DNA of 64,000 nt, taken from the NCBI GenBank assembly GCA_013397435.1, contig VZRG01001547.1, forward strand, positions 107,375 through 171,374. The letters run 5' to 3'. The stretch's first letter is position 1; every line of letters begins with the position of its first letter. A program made the position numbers and the translations under genes. Below the pieces are notes generated by a model, which ran no database searches, was not told the origin of the DNA, and saw nothing but the letters and a program-made list of their open reading frames with translations. Origin of the DNA: Erythrocercus mccallii. Lineage: Eukaryota > Chordata > Aves > Passeriformes > Dicruridae. Positions 38,525-50,515 of the stretch are shown here, piece after piece.

Positions 38525-41500
38525 CTCTACACAGATCTGCATTACAATAAATCCAAAAGAGATTTCTACAGAGGCAACAGAAGAATGCTGTGAGTTCAGA
38601 AGTTTCGCCAACTCATGTAAGTATAAGCCATACTACAACTTTGAAGGCAACAAATCAGTTAAGAAAGTGTTTTTCCTCTATTATTAATTAATTATTTTTC
38701 CAAGCTTTAAATATTTTACTTATCTCACTTTTGAAATATTTATCATGATTTATTCAAATCAAATACTCCAAATACTTCCATCAAGTCAAACCCAGACAGG
38801 AAGAGTTTGATTTCTAAAACTTCAAGTTTCTCCCACTTTTCTATGTCTTTATTTATAGCTTGGTTTACAGACTTCTACACTTTTCCCCAATTTAATTTTA
38901 AATGGAAATTACTCTTTTTCAAAACAGTTTATGATTACAGACAATTTATCCAGCTCCAAAGCCATAGGCTTGTTTTCCATTTTGGCAACTTATACACTTT
39001 TTTAATCAAAGAAATAAACAAAATGAACAAAATGTGAAAATGAAACAAAACTTCATTCAGCACAGTAATGTCTGTCATACAACATCTACCATGAATGTAA
39101 GTATTTATCTAGGTCTTCTTAGAGACAAGCTACCTGCTAATAACTACTCTTTTAATTTTATTAGACAAAATCCAGCAGGATATCACAGATGTAATGAGCT
39201 AAATCCCAAAAATCCAATTGATTGACTCTACATTTTACTGGCAGAAATGTCACAAAGGAACTGGAGCGTATTTGGTTTGTGAAAATTCCCTATAATATCC
39301 GCATCTGTCAATGAAACGGATTATACACTGGATTTTTTCAGTATTCAGTTTTCACTAAGAGATATGTTTTGAATTTTAACACCGTAAATTTAAAATCCTG
39401 ACATGTTTTCTAATCTTTGTTTATATAGATTATTATGATTATATAGACTGTCCTCAGTTTTCAGGGTGTCCCAAGTATCCTGTCCCTCAAATGTTGGGCA
39501 TAAACAGAATTACAGATAAAAACAAGAGCATGCATAACTCAGCAGTACAACTACCCACACAGATAAAGCAAACAACTCAACTGCTATGTGCAATTCCACA
39601 ATTTTACACAGGTGAAATGAAGTTGGAGGAAAGGGCAAGCCTACAGCAGAATTAATGATGACATACAAAGCCACCTATGAAACCTGAAGTTTTCTGTAAG
39701 TCTTCATAAAACAAAACTACAGTAAGAGTTTATTTATAATGGATATTGGGACTTCGGACCAGCAAATTCTTATTAACACCTTCATTATGTGATTTGATTA
39801 CACAATAATTACTATCCTCCAAGTATAAAATATTACTTATCTTCAAGATATCTTACAAGTCTTCCGTGATTCTAAACAAAAATCAAAAGAACTCACCACA
39901 TCACTTGCTGATTTTAAGATATCAATTATCAAACTATCAAGTGACTATGAAGATTTTTTTACTAGAGAAGTACTAAAATCTTAGCATTTCAGAACATCAC
40001 TTTTTGAACCATTCCTCTGATCATTCAGCTATCTTGCAAATACCTTATATTGACAGAATTATAGTAATACATCTTCCCTTTGAAGCTCCGTGTATACTCA
40101 ATTCATGTTTCAATAGTTGTTAGGGTGAGGCTTTTTTAATTTACATTGGAGGTAGTAAGATGAAAATACCACCTTTAACAGAACCACAATCCTATTCACA
40201 TTCTGTTCAGCAAAGTGTTGATGAAACATATTTCACCAAAAGAAAACTAAGAAAAAAAAATCAGTATCAAAGTGAATTACTTGCAGAACTGACAATCAGA
40301 CCAACTAACAGCTGCTTAAACTCAGAAAGTTCTTAATCGATAATCTACTCGACACAATATTTTGTAATATTGTATATAAAGTATATTGTATATACAGTAT
40401 AAAATTGTATTTTTATTAATTACTATGTTTGCTAATATGACCTTAGGAATATTCTAATAATGAGCAGTTGACAACATAAGTTTATTATTTGAATGTAATA
40501 CTGATTGTGCACTCAGATTTAGTGCAGGACTATTTATGTGATTTATTTAGAAATTAGCTCAAGAGATACAAAATACTGCATGCAATACTCAGCAATAATT
40601 ATAGAGTAAGACTTAAAGGACTTGATTTTTTTTTCCTATTTTATTGTATTTACCAATAAAAAATGAAAAAATACATCAGAGACCAAATCAGATTTGGTTT
40701 TTTTTAAACAAACATTGACCAAAGACTTTTCTCTCATATACATTATTCCAACAGCTGTTTAACCATGTTCACATATCTGGGTGATATATGTTGTTGCCTG
40801 GGTCACTCCCTAGATAGGAAACTGCTAGCACCAACAGCACTCCAAACCTAAGCTGAGAAAAAAAATAACACGAGGGTTATTTCAACCACTGAAATAGAAA
40901 TCATGTTTGTGTTTTCCATCTTCTTGTGTTTGGAAAATACTTCTCTGAAGCAATGCCATCAGCTATTTGTCACAGTATAAGGAAAAATAAAGGTAAAGCC
41001 CAAGCCACATTTTATACCACAGAAGAAACAAAACCCACTGCATTAGGTGCCACTAACTTTCTTTCTTGTGGAAAAGTGATTCTGCTTAAAAAGTGCTGGT
41101 TTAATGGCCACTAAATGGTAACTTCAGTTCCTATAGCTGGTAATGCTCAGCAAAGAATCATAAGCCTACACTTTAAAAATCAAAGAATAAATGCCGTTTG
41201 TTCTCTGAGCTAGTATAATTGTTTTAAAAAACATCCTGACACACGAGTATTTTTCCTCAAGTCGTTATCCTATGAGATATAATATTTTGCACACACTTTC
41301 CACTCCACTTTCCCAGATAAAATCAAATGCAGAGAAAAGAAAGCTCATTAAGAGAAGACTACTACCATGGCAGAGAGACGTGATCCCAAAATCAGCTTCG
41401 AAAGCGTGTTATAACCACGGACAGACGTGGAACGGGCGCTTAACTCAGTACTTCGCTCAGCACACAACTCTGAAGTCTTAGCTACATGCAAGAACAAACG

Positions 41501-42063
41501 AGCTGCACCAAAAAGAGACTGCCTGGAAAGCCCACGACAATTTCATCAAACCCCTGACAGATACGGAGAGAGATAAAGCTCTATTTCACTCCGTCCACGC
41601 ACTTCGAAACGCGGAGAACCCCCCCGACCTCCTGGAGAGCTCCCAGCGGCAGCCACGACCCCAAACTGCCGGCCGCGAGCAGGAACGCGAGACCCATTTT
41701 CCCACTCCTGCCGATTTCCCTTCCTCAGCTCGGTCCCAGCCGCCACCCTCTCGTGCGGAGCGCCCGTACCCATCCCCTCACGCCTGCGGGAGCTGCCCCC
41801 CGGCGGCATTTCGGCCGCTCCGCCCCGCGCCCCGGACCGCCCCGGCGATGCCGCCCCGGCGATGCCCCACCGCCGGGACACGCCGCGCAGCCCCGCTCCG
41901 ACCTGGCCCGACCCGCTTCGGCCGCCTCGCCGCCTCACCCACGGCCCGCTCGCAGCCGCCTACCTCCTCCCCGCACACCCGTGGCCGCCGCAAGGGCCAG
42001 CTCGGCACTCCCTCCGCACCTGTCCGGGAGAGGCTCCAGCGGGCAGGCGTGGCCGCAGGGATG

Positions 42064-42112
42064 AAGAGCAGAGCGGAGCGGAGCAGAGCAGAGCGACGCG
42101 GGGCGGGGCGGG
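42064..42112. promoter_or_regulatory. GAGCR pentamer run and GC boxes
   Basis: A short tandem of GAGCA/GAGCG pentamers (42064-42094) is followed by overlapping GGGGCGGGGCGGGAC, which gives two Sp1/KLF GC boxes. It may lie in the promoter or in the 5' UTR of KDM4C on the minus strand. Confidence 0.55.
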
Positions 42113-42227
42113 ACAAGCCTGCTCCCTGCCGCCACCGCCGCCAGGACCCCCGTGCCCTCGAGGCCGTGGCTACCCCTGCCCGCGGCGCAGACTCCTCGTT
42201 CCCAGATTTCGGATGACAGCTGCTGGA

Positions 42228-42239
42228 TGCGCACGCGCG
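42228..42239. promoter_or_regulatory. NRF1 consensus site
   Basis: TGCGCACGCGCG fits the palindromic NRF1 consensus YGCGCAYGCGCR at all positions. It lies in the CpG island near the expected start of KDM4C. NRF1 sites are typical of TATA-less CpG promoters. Confidence 0.7.
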
Positions 42240-42255
42240 CTCGCGGGGGGCAGCG

Positions 42256-42292
42256 CACGTGACCCAGGGAGCGGCGCCTGGCGCGTCACGTG
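42256..42292. promoter_or_regulatory. Pair of CACGTG E-boxes
   Basis: CACGTG at 42256-42261 (GCGCACGTGACC) and again at 42287-42292 (GCGTCACGTGCA), 31 bp apart start to start, about three helical turns. The second, with GTCACGTG, also fits the MiT/TFE (CLEAR-like) or USF core. Both are perfect palindromes in a promoter-type CpG island. Confidence 0.65.
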
Positions 42293-42319
42293 CAGGAGCG
42301 CGGGGCGGTGCCGAGGACG

Positions 42320-42330
42320 CTTCCGGGCGG
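42320..42330. promoter_or_regulatory. ETS-like site next to a GC box
   Basis: CTTCCGGGCGG combines an ETS/GABP-type CTTCCGG core with an overlapping GGGCGG box, near the right side of the CpG island. Motif match only. Confidence 0.45.
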
Positions 42331-42420
42331 GGAAGCGGAGCTGTGGTAAAGCGGCGCTGTGGGAAAGCTGAGGAGGCAGCGCGGGTCAGACCGACCTCGC
42401 AGCCTGCTCGGGCTGATCCG

Positions 42421-43327
42421 AAGTCTAAAGTTATTTTAGATGTACGAAATGCTCGCTTCTAGAATTCTACTGCAGTACTTCTTGAAACACATGAGATAGC
42501 AGCAGATACCAGCACTGCTGACCCAAAGCAGAGAAGCTGATGCCAGTGAGAGGTTTTGTCCTGCTCCTGATACTACTGTCTAGACTGCGTAGATTGCTGT
42601 AGTTTCTGTTAAGCTGCATTGAGTTTTAAATCACAGTGTGAGTGCTGGCTGTTTAAATATAATTGTGTCAGGAAAATCCACAAGTGCCAGAGTTTTATAT
42701 CCAAAAAGGAGACAGAGGAGTCCTTCAGCTTTATTTGAAAAAAAGGAGAGAGTCCTCTGTGGCACAAGTCCGTGGAGTTTTCTCACAGGGTTTGGGAGAG
42801 CACAGCCTCCTTTTATCCTAAACTCCTGGCCACGTGTTTGCCTCTTCCTTTCCCCATTGCTGAGGTACTAGGAAGGCACAGCCTTCCCGAACCACCTACC
42901 ACATGTTTTCCCCCAAACCACCAGCCAAGTATTCTCCCTTTCAACCTATTATTTTATCCCAAATTTCGGAAGTGCGGACCCCTCTGGGCTCTGCAACAAC
43001 CTCTTGCCCAAAGTTAGTAGAGACATTAAGACCCATTGCAAAGACGTTAACATACCTACCTTCACTCATAAAATTATTTGTAAAGACATTAGCGCAATCT
43101 TCTCAGTAGTGACTGAAAATTTCTGTAGTCTGTATGTTTCATTAAGAGTATGCAGTTTGGTAAGGTTATATAACAGAAGAAACAACTCTTTTTCTTTCTA
43201 TATCTTCTGTTATATATGTGTGTTGGAATAATTTGTACTTAGGGATTTATATTGTGTATAAAATAATACAGTTGAAATTTGGTTTTGGTAAAGCCAACTC
43301 CAAACAGCCATTTTGAGGGGAAACCTT
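42421..43327. other. Intergenic sequence with a small hairpin
   Basis: No gene recognised. The stretch falls from GC-rich to AT-rich. It contains a 14-bp perfect inverted repeat, 43167-43180 with 43203-43216 (TATAACAGAAGA/TCTTCTGTTATA core), around a 22-nt loop. Confidence 0.7.
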
Positions 43328-44027
43328 TGTTATATATGAGCATATGATGTAATTCATGTTATGAAAAGTTATTATTTGAAGTTATAGTTTAGTTTTGTTA
43401 TAAGATATATGGTTAGTGGTAGAAGTTTTCTTTTTACCTGATACTAGAAGCCCTGAGAAAAAGGAAAATTCCTGTAACAAGCAGCCAGCAGGCTTGCAGA
43501 ACCAGTTTCAGTGTACTTTAGGAAACATTCGGATGCAAATGAAGACGCCGGGACGAGGACAATGGACCAGAGATACCACGATGGCCCGCAGCTGCAGACG
43601 ATGCTGGACCATCGTGGGCATTGTCCAAGGCCAGGCACAGCCATCAACCCACAAAAGACAGATACTTGACAGTTCGGGAAGGGAAACTCCCTGGCCAGGT
43701 CTCCGCTCCTTTGTCTCCCTGCGAGATGACTACATCGGAGACGGAAAAAACCACATCTCTTCATTGTACATCGTAGCCCCAGGCTATGAAAAACAGTATA
43801 AGACCCCCTCCCAAACCACATGGATTCGTGGATGTGGGGACCCTGCCGCTTTTTGTGCAGGTCACACGACACCAGTTACCGAACTCCCAGGCCGGTGACT
43901 CGAGGTTTGCGAGATCGTTGGCTCATTTGATCTATTTTCCAAAACTTTTTCCAAATTTGTAAATATTGTAAATAAACCTTTTTGATTTTTCTATTAAAAT
44001 TGGATTGGCAATTTTTCATTTATAACA
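43328..44027 (+). mobile_element. Solo LTR A of an avian endogenous retrovirus family
   Basis: A 700-bp block starting TGTTATATATGAGC and ending CATTTATAACA, so the ends form a TGTTATA/TATAACA inverted pair. It has a TATA-like CAGTATAAGA (about 43794-43803) and an AATAAA at 43971-43976. The last part, GGATTGGCAATTTTTCATTT, and 27 bases around the TATA-like word are shared with the LTR at 50516-51217. No target duplication is obvious (ACCTT versus GAAAC). It has no gag, pol or env sequence, so it is a solo LTR. The 160-codon frame inside is not a recognisable protein. Confidence 0.85.
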
Positions 44028-45709
44028 GAAACAATGTTTCTTTCAGATGACAGCTGTTTTTTCTCAAAAAATGTCAGGCTAAAACAGAGAGATTATTCCA
44101 ATATTGTCTCTGTAGGGCAATAGTGCTATAACAGTGCATTTTGAGTCTACATAGGTACCAAGTCTCTGAGGCCCAGATTCTGGCCTCCCAGCTAGATCAA
44201 CTGAGCAGTCAAAGGTTCATTATTTGGTGACACTAGATTTTTCTTTGGTCATGTTCTTGCCACCAGATTTATGAAAATATAGTTCTGATTTCCAGTCATA
44301 CTGGACAGATGGCCGAGAGTCTTAATTGTACTGTAGTGTGAAAGGGATAAAAAATTAACAATACATAATCAGGTCACCTTGTCGCCTCTCTGTGCCAATG
44401 AACTTGTCTTCTTTTAAGTACACTGTTTTCTGACCTATATTTAATAGTGTTCTAGATAAAATTTTTCACAATATCTGTCCATTTAGTCTGCAGTACCTAT
44501 GTGACTTTAATAGGCTTCTGTAGTTTTACATATATAAAAGACAATTCCATGATAATGACAAGGTGAAGATGAATATTCAGACAAGGACAAAGAACACAGA
44601 ATTTTTTCTTGTCTCCACTGTAAATAAATAACAGAATTCATGCACATACGTTTACCTGAAAAGAAAGCAAATACATCTTGTAACTAAATACCTTACCCAG
44701 GTACTTTATACTTCCTGTGAGCTTGGTTTGTTGATGCCATTCACTGAAATGTGGAAAAGTCTTTCAATTTATAAGTTAGGCATAGACCCCAAATGCATTC
44801 TACTTAGATAAAAGGTTATATGTTAGGGGAACCAAAATCTTTGTATTGGGAAAGTGATAGAGATGTCTGGAGCACTGAACTCAAGATGTTTGTATTCTCT
44901 TGCTGTATGCTGAAAATGTGCTTTATTTCAGAACAATAGGTGGCAGTCTTTATCTTCTGCTTGTCTCATCCACAAGCAGTTAAGGTATCTTTCTTCCGCA
45001 CAAAAAAAAAAGAAGAAACAACTAATATGCTTGCGCTGCAATAGCAGAAAGTAAGGCCTGGCTGTGTCAGTAATCAAACTGCTTGCATTTAAACTATGAA
45101 TTAAATTTTTGTAAACAGTATGGGGAGTCCACACTTAATTTTTTAAATATGAGCCTGCAAACAAGTGGCATTTAACCATTACTGTTCTTTTTCTGCATTT
45201 GTGAAATTTGACAGCTGAACTGAGAAAAATTGATTACATCCCTTTTTAAAGCCCTCATCCAGAAATATATTCTGTCTTTTCTTACTAAGCAGATGAATAT
45301 GAGACCTTTTTTCCCTGTTGTCTTGGAGAGTGTGTGTCTCTGCCCAAGAAAGGTAATGACGGAGCAGAGACGAAACAGTAGACACCAACTGGGCAAGTAG
45401 TGGCTCAAAGATACCACAGAAAGAGCTGAAAGTCCAATTTAATCTGCAAGACTCCTCAAAGTAGTTTGAAACCATGAAAATAAATTGCTTTGTATGAACT
45501 ACTTTGACAACTTTTTCAAATTGAAAGAAGATGGATGGGGACTCTGCCACAAATTGACTAACAGGAAAAGTCAACCACAAGGGAAGTCTGCTGCACCCAT
45601 GTTCATAGGTGGAAATTAGGAACGCTTCTTTAAAAATTTTTTTAAATGCATTACTTCCACCACCTGCAGTGGTCTTTGTCTTTTTTGTCTTTAAAACCCC
45701 TTTATGTGG
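44028..45709. other. Intergenic sequence between two LTRs
   Basis: AT-rich with no recognised gene or repeat family. A 133-codon minus-strand frame at 45179-45580 has no recognised domain and a low-complexity, cysteine/phenylalanine-rich look; not called. Confidence 0.65.
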
Positions 45710-46495
45710 TGTTATATATGAGTGATGGAAATTAATTCGTGCTTGTTAATTATGAACAATTGGAGTTAATTCAGACTTGAGTTATGTCACATAAAATATT
45801 GTAACCAAAGCTGCTCGTGGTAAAAGCAAATCTTGAAACAGCAGTTTCAAGGGTAGCACCTTGGAACCAGGGTGGGGGAGACTTCGTGTTTTGCATTTGT
45901 ATAAACACAGGCAGGTTTGCCTGGCTGGTTGATAGCTGTAGCCAACTCGCGGCCATTCACATGAATTGTCGAAGCTGATAACAGGACACTGAACAATACA
46001 GCCAAGCACCAGAAAATCAATAGAGAGACACTCCACCCAGAGAACTCTTTTCTACATGAAGCTGAACGTCTCAGAAACAAGACAAAGGAACCAGCTCAGA
46101 GATGGAAAACAAAACCATCAACCGAGATGAGGGACAGTATCAGCCCATAAAGGAACATCAGCAGTGAGGCAGCAAGACTAAGAAACCTTTTCAGGCAAGC
46201 TGAAGACCAACATTAGTCCAACACCAGCACATCAACTTCATAAAGGGACTCTGGTTTTTCTATTGTCAGCCCTTGCCTGAGGGCTGCCAAAACCCTATAA
46301 AAACTGAACTGTCTAAGGGGAACACGTGGACAGAGAGGGGAATGCCCAGTTAGACGCTGTCTCTCTGTTCCACCAGTGTCAGATTCCTAGGCCTGACACT
46401 CGATCGGTTTGTATCGTGGTCTTTTTCTAAATTGTATATAGTTTAATAAATTGTATCTTTGTTTAATAATTTTGATTGGTGTTTCATCTGTAACA
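45710..46495 (+). mobile_element. Solo LTR B of a related family
   Basis: A 786-bp block starting TGTTATATATGAGTG, the same opening as the LTR at 43328, and ending TTTCATCTGTAACA. TATAAAA is at 46296-46302 and AATAAA at 46445-46450, which gives a U3-R-U5 layout in plus orientation. Flanks TGTGG (left) and TGTGA (right) match at 4 of 5 bases and may be the target duplication. The 3' tail GATTGGTGTTTCAT resembles but differs from the GATTGGCAATTTTTCAT of the other two LTRs, so this is a sister subfamily. Confidence 0.82.
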
Positions 46496-48049
46496 TGTGA
46501 TAATACAGAAAGTATTTGGAATAGCTCTCCCTGCATAAAACAAATGTAAAGGAAAAAAGTTACCAAGTGTGTACAACCCAAAGTATTGCATCAGAATACT
46601 ATTTTCTAGAACTTGCACTACATTTAAACTTCTTCAGAAACTAGAAATTTAACGCTAATTTTACTCACTGGAAGTTTCCACACTTTTAATTTTCACTTAA
46701 ATTCTACATTGTAGGGAGGTATAAAAGATTAACATTTGTAGAGGAAAAGAGTACAAAGCTAATATAAATGTTGAGTAAAAACTTTAATCCAGCTGCAGGT
46801 TACATAGGTAGGATCTTTTAGTAAATAAGTTGTGATTTGTCAGTAGTCATAATAAACATGAAATGTATGAATCTTACATTTGGAGTTTTAACAATTCATC
46901 ATTTTGAGAGTTAAGGTAACTAAATATTCAAATAAATTTTGACTTGATTTTCATTTGATAGTCCACAATTTGATTTATTTTCAGTATGGAAGTCTACACT
47001 CTTCTTTAAGAGGATTTTTTAAAAAAATTCAATTCAAAGCACTGATGCTGTCATGGTTTTGAGAAGCAGCATGAATTCAGAACCTTTAGAGATCTTGGAA
47101 TGTATCAACCAAGAAAGGAGATTAGTACATTTTTGGTCTCACACATGATTTGATTTGATGTAGCCATTGTTGTCATTAGATACAGCTATCAATGCCATTA
47201 AAAGTACTGTAATAAAATCTACAACATCAGAGCACTTAAGTATTCTTAAGTCACCTGAAACTTAACTGATTTTTTTATGTTTTGTTGTTGTGTTGTTGGT
47301 TTTTTTCCTAGCTGTAAAACAATGAAGAGTAGCATTTGCTGTACTGGAATCAGACAAGGATTAAAACAGCAAAATTTCTGACATGTGTGGAGTAGTATCC
47401 TCATCTTGGATGATGGTGATCTTCACTCTTAAAAATGCCCAAAGTGACTTTGGTAAATGGAAAATACTAAAATCAGTGATCCTAACTGCAGGATGACAAA
47501 TATGACTTAAATTTATGAAGAGAAATGCATCCAGTAGAAAAGTATATTGTAAATAATTTTCTTTTAAAGGTGTATGAACACTTCAAAGAACATTTTTCTG
47601 GTCTTTCTGTTCTCTCACACTGATTGCTTTTGCTTATTCTATTACAGTATACACATTCCATGTATTATTTTCAATCACATTACTCTTCATTCCTGTGTGG
47701 ACTCCCAATCCTCATAAGAGATTATAAACTCTCATATGCAAAGTTAGTAGGATTTTGGTAAAAACAGTAAACTGAAATGTGGGACATAGCTTTGGGGTGT
47801 TTTCTTAGTTTTCTTCCTACTATGCAACGGTGGAATTAATCTGCTGGATATTGACCTGATAAATATCAGTATATAACATTTTCAAAGAGCAAATTTTGGG
47901 GTTTTTTTCCCTACTCTGTTTTTTAAGGCATAAAGGGACTTTTCAACATCTGTCTAGTGTAATAACAATAATTTAAGAGACAATAGTCCATGGTTTTCAA
48001 CTTAAATTGTAGCAGTGTGCTTTTAGGCCATTTCATATCCATATTTTCA
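46496..48049. other. Intergenic AT-rich sequence
   Basis: No gene, RNA gene or repeat family recognised between the two LTRs. Confidence 0.6.
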
Positions 48050-48465
48050 TGTTATGGTTCAACCCTGTACACCCCTGTTTTCCCCTCAGTTTTTGGTATG
48101 ACCCAAATGTTGCAACTTTCCCCTTCTCCTATTCCCCAGCCTATCCCAACTCCCCTTTCCCTAATCCCCTCCCATGCTTTGCAAGCATTGGGTGGTCACC
48201 CTAAACCCCAACCCCTTCCGGTATCTGTGCGCACAAAAAGGGAACTTGCACGTGCAAAATCGCCTTGGCCTTCCACCATGTGGTGAATAAACCAGCCATG
48301 TTCACCCCCCAAGACCCGGACTGCTGTTTCCATCTGTCCCTGCTCCGATGCAATCAGTAACCGGGATCTGCAGAGCTCTTAGGGGGCTATGTCGCACCCC
48401 GTGCATTGCTGCCGGTCCTGTAGCACCCCCCCAGAGCACAGAGGCCCGGGTGGGGAAACGCTACA
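48050..48465 (+). mobile_element. Solo LTR D, GC-rich, of a different avian ERV family
   Basis: A GC-rich island of 416 bp starting TGTTATGGTTCAACCC and ending GGGAAACGCTACA. It has C-rich U3-like sequence and an AATAAA at 48286-48291 (GTGGTGAATAAACCAGCC), followed by a U5-like tail with CCGGGATCTGCAG. It is unlike the TGTTATATATGAG family. The target duplication is unclear (TTTCA versus TTAAA). No internal retroviral sequence. Confidence 0.7.
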
Positions 48466-50233
48466 TTAAATGACATCAGTGATGGCTCCAACCCAGAGGT
48501 CATCCAAGAAAAGATAAGAAACAGTCAGAAGTTCTGCAAAAATTAAAATCTTTCATCAGCTCAACATTTCTATTTCATCAGCTCTTACATTTCTATTTTA
48601 GAGTTTAGATCTAAATTCTTATTTGCTACTCAGTGAGATATATATTCAAAACAGAAGATAGTCCCTCTGTCACGGATATAAATAAAGATACTGGTAAAAT
48701 GTTTCTTTTGGAATTACTCTCTAAGAAGAGATATTGAGAAGAGGAGAGGAATTTAAAAGCAAAATATCTGGCCATTTTCTGTGCAATACCCATGGGACTT
48801 CACTGAGCTTAGGAAGTTTCGTGTTCATAAAACACCATCCCAGGATAATGACAGGAAGAAGATGAATACTGAAACACAAGACAGAATGGAGATTGGGCAG
48901 TGGGGGGAGGGTATTTTATTTGGGCTTGTACAGTTGGCATAGCTTCTAATTTTTTTAACCAGATCAAAATTTTAGGATATCATGGAAATACTTAGAAGAC
49001 CAAAATCTCAAATTAGACCTTTGGTTAAAATAAAACAGCTAACTATGCAGGTTTTTGAAAGCAGATACTGCTAAATTAGTGTTACTGTGTTCATGCTTTT
49101 TATTTGATTTTTAAAAGAAGCAAATTTGTTATTTGATCTCAAAGCCTTTTTGCTACAAGCAATATTCTTAACCAGCTGAAACACAGCTAACTTGCATTTT
49201 ATTCTTTTTGTGTGTCTTTTAGCCACTTCAGTATGTTCTTCCATGTATTGAAAAGTACAGATGTGAAATTCAATGTCAGTTAATTCTTTTGTGAGTTGTG
49301 GCACCAGCTAATCATTATTTTTCAATTTCTGATGTGATCTGTGCAATCACTCCATTTAATCATTATACCTGAAATAAAGAATGGCTGTTAACAGCATAAG
49401 TCAAAGGGATTGAGTCAAATTGTTCTTCAATAGACATCTATGCACTTGATTGGCATCACTGATACTAAAAAGATTAGCAAAAAGGAAAAATTTACCCACC
49501 ATTTTATTCAGTGATAAAGTCTTCACAAATATGAGAACTAAAACTACATCAGACAGCCACAGAATGAACAGAAGAGTGCATACCCCAGACAGATGCTTGA
49601 ATGCACTTGGTGGGATATTATAATATAAAGAAATAGGGAAGGAAACAGTGAGCTACAGAGAAGCAATATTACTAGTGGTGACAGATGTAGGAAACATAAG
49701 TACTTGGTATTGCAGTACACGTTCTAACATACCTTTTCAGACCAAGACTAACTATATGAGCAGTATTAATCTGGGGGGTTAACGGTTAATGGTAGCAATT
49801 GCAAAGTAACCCAATTAGAATAAAACAATAAGATCACTAACACATGCATGTCCCAATATTGGGCTGCACCTAGATACTCTCTGCTTTCCAAGACATACAT
49901 TGATAATGAAACACAATGTGTTTCAAAGGCATTGCCATATAAAAGTTGAATTTTTTCACAGTGTACAGTGTCATTGTGTCATTTTTTGCTGTCTGCTACT
50001 AAATGTGGTAGGCAGTGGGGTGGTATTCATGTTGAATTAGGATATTTCTCCACTAGGTCAATCTAACAACTTCCTGCTGAGAAGAGATTGTGTTTCTTCC
50101 ACTCAAACCCACACAGACACACTTGCTTCTATCACTTACTCTGCATCAGCTCTGAAAGTTGCTGGACTCCCTGTCTGAGCAGTTTCAGCTTAATCAAGTG
50201 ATTAAGTCATTAATCGAGTGATAAATATCTATC
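48466..50233. other. Intergenic AT-rich sequence
   Basis: No gene or repeat recognised. Some GC rise near 49.7-50.2 kb, but no family was identified. Confidence 0.6.
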
Positions 50234-50515
50234 TGTTGGGGGTTAGATTTGTTTATTTTTTTACTTACAGATTTTTTTTCCCCTGTAAATTGCTAGCATA
50301 CTAACTACTGGATACTTAGAGGTACTTAAGCAGAACCAAGGGGCCAAATGGGAGGAGTTGCAGCACCTGGCTACACTTCTTTTATCTTTGGGAGTTTCTC
50401 TCAGAGAGGGAAGATACTGCAAGTTTTGGAGACAGGTAAAGGATGGGGCTAAGGGCAGCTTCTCTCTCTTGCTCTCTGAATCAGAGAGAGGACGGCCCAG
50501 CTGCTGCTTGCTGCA

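Larger units (their letters stand above)
30324..41937 (-). other. KDM4C: KDM4C intron 1 (5' limit approximate)
   Basis: About 11.6 kb between non-coding exon 1 in the CpG island and exon 2. The acceptor has a long T tract before ACAG. It contains an LTR-like block (about 34630-35060) and a CR1 3' end (38095-38524). Between 35.1 and 38.0 kb and between 38.6 and 41.5 kb I see only AT-rich unique sequence and a T(18) run near 35552. Confidence 0.75.
41590..42420. promoter_or_regulatory. KDM4C: CpG island: KDM4C promoter and non-coding exon 1
   Basis: A sharp switch from AT-rich intron to GC-rich, CpG-dense sequence, upstream of the first KDM4C coding exon on its strand. It should hold the transcription start and a 5' UTR exon 1. 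On the minus strand, two good donor sites could end exon 1: CGTGG|GTGAGG (GT at 41938-41937) and GGAGGAG|GTAGGC (GT at 41963-41962). I cannot choose between them or place the start site. Several long open frames in both directions here are by-products of high GC. A divergent transcript to the right is possible but not shown. Confidence 0.85.

Noticed and set aside
41546..42371. Six overlapping open frames of 100-170 codons in both directions
   Set aside because: Stop-poor because of the GC-rich CpG island. Arg/Ala/Gly/Pro-rich products with no domain. The KDM4C start codon is in exon 2, well downstream.
43416..43898. 160-codon plus-strand frame and an overlapping 142-codon minus-strand frame
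   Set aside because: Both lie wholly inside solo LTR A and reflect its GC-richer U3 region. LTRs of this kind are non-coding.
45179..45580. 133-codon minus-strand open frame between two LTRs
   Set aside because: No family recognised and no supporting neighbours. Could be a relic of an unknown repeat, but nothing in the sequence shows it is a gene.
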